A stretch of DNA of 10,972 nucleotides from Flavobacteriales bacterium (GTDB lineage Bacteria; Bacteroidota; Bacteroidia; Flavobacteriales; Flavobacteriaceae): NCBI GenBank assembly GCA_027033875.1, contig JALVKK010000170.1, positions 1 through 10,972 on the forward strand, read 5' to 3'. Below the pieces are notes generated by a model. The model was not told the DNA's origin and made no database searches. It saw only the letters and a list, made by a program, of their open reading frames with translations. Shown here one piece after another: positions 6,652 to 10,972 of this stretch. Positions within the stretch are counted from its first letter, which is position 1; every line of letters starts with the position of its first letter. Position numbers and translations under genes: made by a program.

Positions 6652-7758
6652 ATGAATTATAAATTCTTTATATACATATTTATATTTATAAGTTTCTTTC
6701 TGACAGGTTTTAACCTGTCTGCACAGACAGAGGAACATCAGGCTGAAACACAGCATTCCGAACAAGCCGGAACACATCAGGAAAATAATCAAGAACCGTA
6801 TGACCCGACTGATTTGATACACCATCACTTATCGGATTCTCACGACTACGCATTTGAATTACCTTTTGTTCACACTACTTTTCATCTACCCGTTATCTTA
6901 TGGACAGATAAGGGTTTAACCGTATTTTCATCTGCAGACTTTCAAGGAGATGAGCATGGTCATGTAGTTGTAGAAAAAAACGGTCAGAAATTTAAACGTA
7001 TCCACGACTTAATCGTTTATGCCGACAAAGTAGGTGAGCATGTAGAACCCAATGAGGTAACTATGGATCAAAGACCTTTGGATTTTTCCATTACCAAAAA
7101 CGTCTTTTCAATGTTGCTGACCTTTTTAGCATTATTATTAGTCTTATTTTATGTCAAAAAATCTTATGATAAAAACAAAGTCCCGAGGGGAATTGCCGGT
7201 TTTGTAGAGCCTTTAATCGTGTTTATACGTGATATGGCCAAAGAAAATATCGGTCCGAAATTTGAAAAATTCGTTCCGTTCTTGTTAACGGTCTTTTTCT
7301 TTATTTTGTTTAGCAATTTATTCGGATTAATTCCTTTTTCACCTTTCGGTTTCAATATCACCGGAAATATTGCCGTTACATTTGTTTTGGCTGTTATCGT
7401 GTTTGTTATTACTAACATTAATGGTAATAAAGGGTATTGGACACATATTTTATGGCCTCCGGGCGTGCCGGTAATTTTAAAACCTTTTATCGCTTTGATA
7501 GAAATATTAAGTATTTTTACCAAACCGTTTGCTTTGATGATTCGTTTGTTTGCCAATATTCTGGCCGGACACACCATCATTTTAACATTTGTAACCTTAA
7601 TTTTTGTATTTAAAAACTGGGGCGTTCCGTTTGCATCGGGATTTGCTACCATTTTTATGTATATTAGTGAATTGCTTGTAGCATTTTTGCAAGCCTATGT
7701 GTTTACGCTTTTATCGGCTATTTATTTCGGAATGGCTGTAAAAGAAGAAGCACATTAA
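6652..7758 (+). CDS. atpB: F-type ATP synthase subunit a
   Basis: Membrane subunit of the Fo sector that provides the half-channels through which ions reach and leave the c-ring. The 368-residue protein has the essential arginine, R298, in PFALMIRLFANILAGH, with H307 after it and Q347 in LLVAFLQAYVFTLL. Hydrophobic segments lie at about 150-168, 207-228, 238-255, 275-292, 303-320 and 330-360. Compared with the 271-residue E. coli protein it has about 100 extra N-terminal residues: a signal-like segment (1-24, ending LSAQ) and a histidine-rich, hydrophilic region including HHH at 57-59. Long N-termini of this sort are usual in Bacteroidota. First gene of the operon, with its own promoter. The ATG at 6652 is the only start that includes the signal-like segment. 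Confidence 0.97.
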   Translation: MNYKFFIYIFIFISFFLTGFNLSAQTEEHQAETQHSEQAGTHQENNQEPYDPTDLIHHHLSDSHDYAFELPFVHTTFHLPVILWTDKGLTVFSSADFQGDEHGHVVVEKNGQKFKRIHDLIVYADKVGEHVEPNEVTMDQRPLDFSITKNVFSMLLTFLALLLVLFYVKKSYDKNKVPRGIAGFVEPLIVFIRDMAKENIGPKFEKFVPFLLTVFFFILFSNLFGLIPFSPFGFNITGNIAVTFVLAVIVFVITNINGNKGYWTHILWPPGVPVILKPFIALIEILSIFTKPFALMIRLFANILAGHTIILTFVTLIFVFKNWGVPFASGFATIFMYISELLVAFLQAYVFTLLSAIYFGMAVKEEAH

Positions 7759-7778
7759 TATAAAATTAGAATAATAAC

Positions 7779-7820
7779 AGCTTAAAGCTTAAACGCTGAA
7801 AGCTAATCGTTGAATATTAA
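7779..7820. repeat. Heptad tandem repeat (agcttaa) between atpB and atpE
   Basis: Six 7-base units in register: agcttaa, agcttaa, acgctga, aagctaa, tcgttga, atattaa. It occupies much of the 81-base gap between atpB and atpE and ends 19 bases before the atpE ATG, so it is part of the operon transcript. Confidence 0.75.
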
Positions 7821-7839
7821 CCCTAAAAATCAAGTAATT

Positions 7840-8049
7840 ATGCCAGCATCAATCGGAGCAGGTATAGGAGCAGGTTTAGCCGCTATCGGTGCCGGAATCG
7901 GTATCGGTAGAATCGGTGCGTCTTCTTTGGAAGCTTCTGCACGTCAACCTGAACTATACGGAAAATTATTTACTTTGATGATCGTTGCAGCTGCATTGGT
8001 CGAAGGTGTTGCCTTCTTCGCAGTGGTTGTTGCAATGGGCGCCAAGTAA
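7840..8049 (+). CDS. atpE: F-type ATP synthase subunit c
   Basis: Hairpin proteolipid that forms the rotating c-ring of Fo. The 69-residue protein has two membrane helices: the first with a glycine-rich stretch (IGAGIGAGLAAIGAGIGIG), then the polar loop ARQPE (34-38), then the second with the ion-binding carboxylate E55 in AAALVEGVAFF. Sodium-binding c subunits carry a glutamine in helix 1 and Ser/Thr after the glutamate; here those positions are isoleucine and glycine, so proton coupling is likely. The ATG at 7840 is chosen; an in-frame TTG at 7810 would add ten hydrophilic residues (NINPKNQVI) lying within the heptad repeat and is unlikely. A strong hairpin follows the stop by 11 bases. Confidence 0.97.
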   Translation: MPASIGAGIGAGLAAIGAGIGIGRIGASSLEASARQPELYGKLFTLMIVAAALVEGVAFFAVVVAMGAK

Positions 8050-8060
8050 AACCAAACTCA

Positions 8061-8097
8061 AAAGAAAACCTTTAACGGTTGGTTGAAGGTTTTCTTT
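8061..8097 (+). terminator. Hairpin directly after atpE (partial terminator or mRNA end-stabiliser)
   Basis: Arm aaagaaaacctt (8061-8072) pairs perfectly with aaggttttcttt (8086-8097) around a 13-base loop. The downstream arm is T-rich but no T-run follows the stem. It lies inside the atp operon, 11 bases after the atpE stop, so full termination would cut off atpF, atpH and atpA. Partial termination or protection of an atpE-ending mRNA would raise subunit c relative to the others. Confidence 0.6.
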
Positions 8098-8101
8098 AAC
8101 T

Positions 8102-8232
8102 AATTGAAAATTAATAATTGAGAATTGAAAATGATGTATTGAATATCGAACACCGAACAAGGATTTTAGATTTAAGATTGTTTAACTTCTAAAATCAGGG
8201 TTCGTTAATCGTTATTCGATGTTCAATTCTCA
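8102..8232. repeat. Heptad repeats arranged as a large imperfect inverted repeat
   Basis: Part of the 308-base gap between atpE and atpF (8050-8357), in which I see no gene and no good promoter. Eight 7-base units in register fill 8102-8157 (aattgaa, aattaat, aattgag, aattgaa, aatgatg, tattgaa, tatcgaa, caccgaa). Four units fill 8201-8228 (ttcgtta, atcgtta, ttcgatg, ttcaatt), which are roughly the reverse complement of the first set. Outer arms tgagaattgaa (8119-8129) and ttcaattctca (8222-8232) pair perfectly, as do inner arms gattttaga (8162-8170) and tctaaaatc (8188-8196). The whole can fold into one long imperfect hairpin. Confidence 0.7.
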
Positions 8233-8239
8233 GTAACCG

Positions 8240-8257
8240 AAGTTAAAAGTGGAAAGT
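8240..8257 (+). repeat. Dispersed copy of the ileS-upstream 18-mer
   Basis: aagttaaaagtggaaagt differs at one base from aagttgaaagtggaaagt at 322-339 and 336-353. The two sites are about 8 kb apart and in unrelated gene contexts. Confidence 0.8.
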
Positions 8258-8263
8258 GCGATT

Positions 8264-8305
8264 TCCGACATCGGATACCGACAATAGTCGGTACAGGCTA
8301 TCGGA
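8264..8305. repeat. Heptad-spaced segment with an 18-base palindrome
   Basis: Units tccgaca, tcggata, ccgacaa, tagtcgg, tacaggc, tatcgga can be set in a 7-base register. Within it taccgac (8276-8282) and gtcggta (8287-8293) form a perfect 7-bp stem with a 4-base loop (aata). It is richer in GC than the surrounding DNA. Confidence 0.6.
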
Positions 8306-8309
8306 CATC

Positions 8310-8357
8310 AAATAACCAAATAACCAAATAACCGATTAACCATATAACCAGATAAAA
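8310..8357 (+). repeat. Octamer tandem repeat abutting the atpF start codon
   Basis: Five 8-base units in register, aaataacc three times, then gattaacc and atataacc, followed by agataaaa and the atpF ATG at 8358. The repeat therefore forms the whole ribosome-binding region of atpF. No Shine-Dalgarno sequence is present, which is normal in Bacteroidota. Confidence 0.9.
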
Positions 8358-8849
8358 ATGAACTTATTACATCCTGAGACTTTAGTATTTTGGACGACTT
8401 TGTTCTTCTTATTGTTCTTTTTCCTGTTTGTAAAAATGGCGTGGAAACCTATTTTAAAAACTATTAAAGAAAGAGAAAAATCAATAGAAGATGCTTTGTT
8501 GGAAGCAGAAAAAGCTCGTGAAGAAATGGCTAAACTCAAAGCTGATAATCAAAAAATCTTAAACGAGGCACGTGCGCAACGCGACGAAATGCTCAAAGAA
8601 GCCAAAACCTTAAAAGAGCAAATCATCAGCAAAGCCCGCGAAGAAGCACAAACCGAAGCCGGTAAAGAAATAGCCAAAGCCAAGCAAGTGATTGAAAGCG
8701 AAAAACAAGCCGCTATCAAAGCATTGAAAAATCAAGTTTCGGAATTGTCTATTAATATTGCCGAAAAAGTTCTTGGCGAAGAACTTAAAGATAAAAACGA
8801 ACAAATCAAACAAGTAGATAAATTGATATCAGATATCAAATTTAATTAG
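8358..8849 (+). CDS. atpF: F-type ATP synthase subunit b
   Basis: Peripheral stalk subunit that holds the F1 alpha-beta ring still against subunit a. The 163-residue protein has one N-terminal membrane helix (about 9-27, LVFWTTLFFLLFFFLFV) followed by WKPILKTIKEREKSI and a long, highly charged coiled coil (about 35-150) rich in Ala, Glu and Lys. The C-terminus (LSINIAEKVLGEEL) matches the delta-binding end of the family. Length is typical (about 156-170). The ATG directly follows the octamer repeat and precedes the membrane helix. It is one base from atpH downstream, so the two are almost certainly co-transcribed; expression from the atpB promoter would need read-through of the hairpin at 8061-8097. 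Confidence 0.96.
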   Translation: MNLLHPETLVFWTTLFFLLFFFLFVKMAWKPILKTIKEREKSIEDALLEAEKAREEMAKLKADNQKILNEARAQRDEMLKEAKTLKEQIISKAREEAQTEAGKEIAKAKQVIESEKQAAIKALKNQVSELSINIAEKVLGEELKDKNEQIKQVDKLISDIKFN

Positions 8850-8850
8850 T

Positions 8851-9375
8851 ATGAAAGCAGCCAAACGCTATGCCAAAGCCCTTTTTGAAATCTCGTCTGC
8901 AAATTTAGATGCGGTTCAAAAAGATATGCATCGGCTCAAAGACACATTTGAATCTAACCCGGATTTATTGAAATTTTTAAAAAATCCAACGGTTGTCGCT
9001 TCAAAAAAATTAGTAGCCGTTCAAAAATTGTTCGGAAAAAATGTATCTGACAACACGGCAAAACTCATCAACTTATTGGGTCAAAAAGACCGTTTAAATT
9101 TGTTGAAAAATATTGCTGTATCATTTAACGAATTGTATAAAAACAATAAAGGCATCAAAGAAGCGGAAGTCATTTCAGCTTTCCCGCTGAACGATACCCT
9201 GAAAAATAACATTCTGAATAAAATCAAGAAATTAACCGGAAGCAGTCAAATCAAATTGACCAATAAAGTTGATCCGAGCATATTGGGAGGCTTTATTTTA
9301 AACATAGACGATTTGCGCTATGATGCCAGCATGTCCGGTAAATTGGCAAAAATTAAATCAAAATTGGAAGCATAA
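8851..9375 (+). CDS. atpH: F-type ATP synthase subunit delta
   Basis: Caps F1 and links it to the b stalk (homologue of mitochondrial OSCP). The 174-residue protein begins with the family's RYAKALFE block (residues 6-13) and ends with the conserved C-terminal signature DPSILGGFILNIDDLRYDAS followed by MSGKLAKIKSKL. The middle part varies in this family and is Lys- and Asn-rich here. Length is typical (about 175-180). The ATG lies one base after the atpF stop, which supports both the start and co-transcription. atpA follows after 14 bases. Confidence 0.96.
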   Translation: MKAAKRYAKALFEISSANLDAVQKDMHRLKDTFESNPDLLKFLKNPTVVASKKLVAVQKLFGKNVSDNTAKLINLLGQKDRLNLLKNIAVSFNELYKNNKGIKEAEVISAFPLNDTLKNNILNKIKKLTGSSQIKLTNKVDPSILGGFILNIDDLRYDASMSGKLAKIKSKLEA

Positions 9376-9389
9376 AAACATCAATAATT

Positions 9390-10970
9390 ATGGCAGAAAT
9401 AAAACCATCAGAAATTTCGGCAATTATCAAAGAACAATTGGCAGGTGTTGACGCCGGCGCTTCACTCGAAGAGACCGGTTCGGTACTGCAAGTCGGTGAC
9501 GGGATTGCTTTGGTATATGGCTTAAACAATGTACAATACGGTGAGTTGGTCGAGTTTGACAACGGTTCGCAAGGTGTTGTACTAAACTTGGAAGAAGACA
9601 ACGTAGGTATTGTAATTTTGGGTCCTTACACGAACATTAAAGAAGGTTCCAATGTCAAACGTTTGAATAAAATTTTATCAATTCCGGTAGGTGAAGGTAT
9701 TATCGGACGGGTTGTCAATACTTTGGGACAACCCATAGACGGTAAAGGACCGATTCAAGGTGAAACTTACGATTTGCCTTTGGAGCGTAAAGCCCCCGGT
9801 GTTATCTATCGTCAACCGGTAAACGAACCTTTACAAACAGGTATCAAAGCTATCGATGCGATGATTCCGATAGGTCGCGGACAACGAGAACTTATCATCG
9901 GCGACCGACAAACCGGTAAAACAACCGTTGCCGTTGATACCATCATCAACCAAAAAGAATTTTATGACCGTGGTGAACCCGTTTATGCTATTTATGTAGC
10001 TATCGGACAAAAAGCTTCAACGGTTGCACAAATATACAAAACCTTGGAAGATGCCGGTGCAATGGCATACACAACCATTGTTGCCGCCAATGCTTCCGAT
10101 CCGGCACCTATGCAAGTTTATGCACCCTACGCCGGTGCTGCCATCGGTGAATATTTTAGAGACAGCGGTCGTTCTGCCTTAATTGTTTATGATGATTTGT
10201 CAAAACAAGCCGTGGCATATCGTGAAATCTCATTATTATTGCGTCGTCCGCCCGGACGTGAAGCTTATCCGGGTGATGTTTTCTACTTGCATTCCCGTCT
10301 GTTGGAACGAGCTGCAAAAGTTATTGACAACGATGAAGTAGCTAAAAAAATGAATGACGTACCCGCACCGCTTAAACCGATGTTGAAAGGAGGCGGTTCT
10401 TTGACCGCTTTACCTATTATCGAAACCCAAGCCGGTGACGTGTCAGCTTATATCCCTACCAACGTTATCTCCATTACAGACGGACAGATTTTCTTGGAAT
10501 CAGACTTGTTTAACTCGGGAGTTCGTCCGGCTATTAACGTTGGTATATCGGTATCACGTGTAGGAGGTTCGGCTCAAATCAAACCTATGAAAAAAGTAGC
10601 GGGAACCTTAAAACTTGACCAAGCCCAATTCCGCGAACTGGAAGCTTTTGCCAAATTCGGTTCCGACCTTGACCCGGTAACTTTGGGCGTAATTGAAAAA
10701 GGTCGTCGTAATGTGGAGATTTTGAAACAAGGTCAGCACGACCCGATGAAAGTCGAAGATCAAGTGGCTATTATTTTTGCAGGAACCAAAAATTTATTAC
10801 AAGATGTTCCTGTAAACAAAGTCAAAGAATTTGAACGTGATTATCTCGATTATCTGAATGCAAAAAACAGAGATAAGTTAGATGAAATCAAATCCGGCAA
10901 ATGGAATGATGATATAGCCGATGTGTTATCAGCCGCCGCTGTTGAAGTAGCCGCAAAATACAAACAATAA
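9390..10970 (+). CDS. atpA: F-type ATP synthase subunit alpha
   Basis: Non-catalytic nucleotide-binding subunit of the F1 hexamer. The complete 526-residue protein has the N-terminal beta-barrel (about 25-95), a Walker A motif GDRQTGKT (171-178), Walker B-like SALIVYDD (262-269) and the family signature PAINVGISVSRVGGSA (380-395). R390 is the arginine finger that reaches into the beta catalytic site. The helical C-terminal domain follows. Compared with E. coli (513 residues) there is a small difference around 317-336, where NDVPAPLKPMLKGGG precedes SLTALPIIETQAGD, as seen in other Bacteroidota. The stop codon is two bases from the window's end; atpG is expected next but is not visible. Confidence 0.98.
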   Translation: MAEIKPSEISAIIKEQLAGVDAGASLEETGSVLQVGDGIALVYGLNNVQYGELVEFDNGSQGVVLNLEEDNVGIVILGPYTNIKEGSNVKRLNKILSIPVGEGIIGRVVNTLGQPIDGKGPIQGETYDLPLERKAPGVIYRQPVNEPLQTGIKAIDAMIPIGRGQRELIIGDRQTGKTTVAVDTIINQKEFYDRGEPVYAIYVAIGQKASTVAQIYKTLEDAGAMAYTTIVAANASDPAPMQVYAPYAGAAIGEYFRDSGRSALIVYDDLSKQAVAYREISLLLRRPPGREAYPGDVFYLHSRLLERAAKVIDNDEVAKKMNDVPAPLKPMLKGGGSLTALPIIETQAGDVSAYIPTNVISITDGQIFLESDLFNSGVRPAINVGISVSRVGGSAQIKPMKKVAGTLKLDQAQFRELEAFAKFGSDLDPVTLGVIEKGRRNVEILKQGQHDPMKVEDQVAIIFAGTKNLLQDVPVNKVKEFERDYLDYLNAKNRDKLDEIKSGKWNDDIADVLSAAAVEVAAKYKQ

Positions 10971-10972
10971 TA

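Noticed and set aside
7164..7652. Minus-strand open frame of 162 codons within atpB
   Set aside because: It lies wholly inside a well-conserved gene and has a composition expected of an antisense frame.
7810..7839. TTG start at 7810 for subunit c
   Set aside because: The extra residues are hydrophilic, overlap a heptad repeat, and are not found in subunit c proteins; ATG at 7840 gives the usual length.
8310..8357. CRISPR array
   Set aside because: The units are 8 bases long with no spacers and no cas genes nearby; they are simple tandem repeats.

Overview
The window looks like chromosomal DNA from a member of the Bacteroidota that carries a type IX secretion system (T9SS). The evidence is AT-rich DNA, promoters with the Bacteroidota -7 motif TAnnTTTG, starts without Shine-Dalgarno sequences, exported proteins with signal peptides ending in FAQ-N, and two proteins with C-terminal type A T9SS sorting domains. 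I cannot name the genus.

Left part (1-1781, all genes on the minus strand): the 5' end of ileS (isoleucyl-tRNA synthetase, running off the left edge), a repeat-rich gap of 264 bases, then gmk (guanylate kinase) overlapping by 4 bases a small lipoprotein gene that resembles a Rieske-fold protein lacking part of its metal ligands. The IleRS fragment carries a swapped class I signature, GIHH in place of HIGH.

Middle part (1782-6540): two divergently transcribed T9SS cargo genes. The minus-strand gene encodes a large secreted subtilisin-family (S8) protease with a KP-43-like beta domain, a fibronectin-like domain, a P domain and a sorting domain. The plus-strand gene encodes a secreted protein with six regularly spaced Asp-box (BNR) repeats and a sorting domain. 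Each gene ends in a hairpin that looks like a terminator.

Right part (6541-10972): an F-type ATP synthase operon in the order atpB-atpE-atpF-atpH-atpA, with a good promoter before atpB. It encodes Fo subunits a, c and b and F1 subunits delta and alpha. The window ends two bases after atpA; by analogy atpG would follow. atpD and atpC are not in the window, as expected for Bacteroidota, where they usually lie elsewhere. Subunit c lacks the ligands of a sodium site, so proton coupling is likely. A strong hairpin sits directly after atpE, followed by about 260 bases of unusual repeat DNA before atpF.

The most unusual structure is in the gaps. Several intergenic stretches (322-356, 500-534, 7779-7820, 8102-8157, 8201-8228, 8264-8305) consist of degenerate 7-base units in register, each with its own unit sequence, and one stretch (8310-8357) has an 8-base unit that runs up to the atpF start codon. 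One 18-base unit, aagttgaaagtggaaagt, recurs about 8 kb away with one mismatch. No CRISPR array, RNA gene or complete mobile element was seen.
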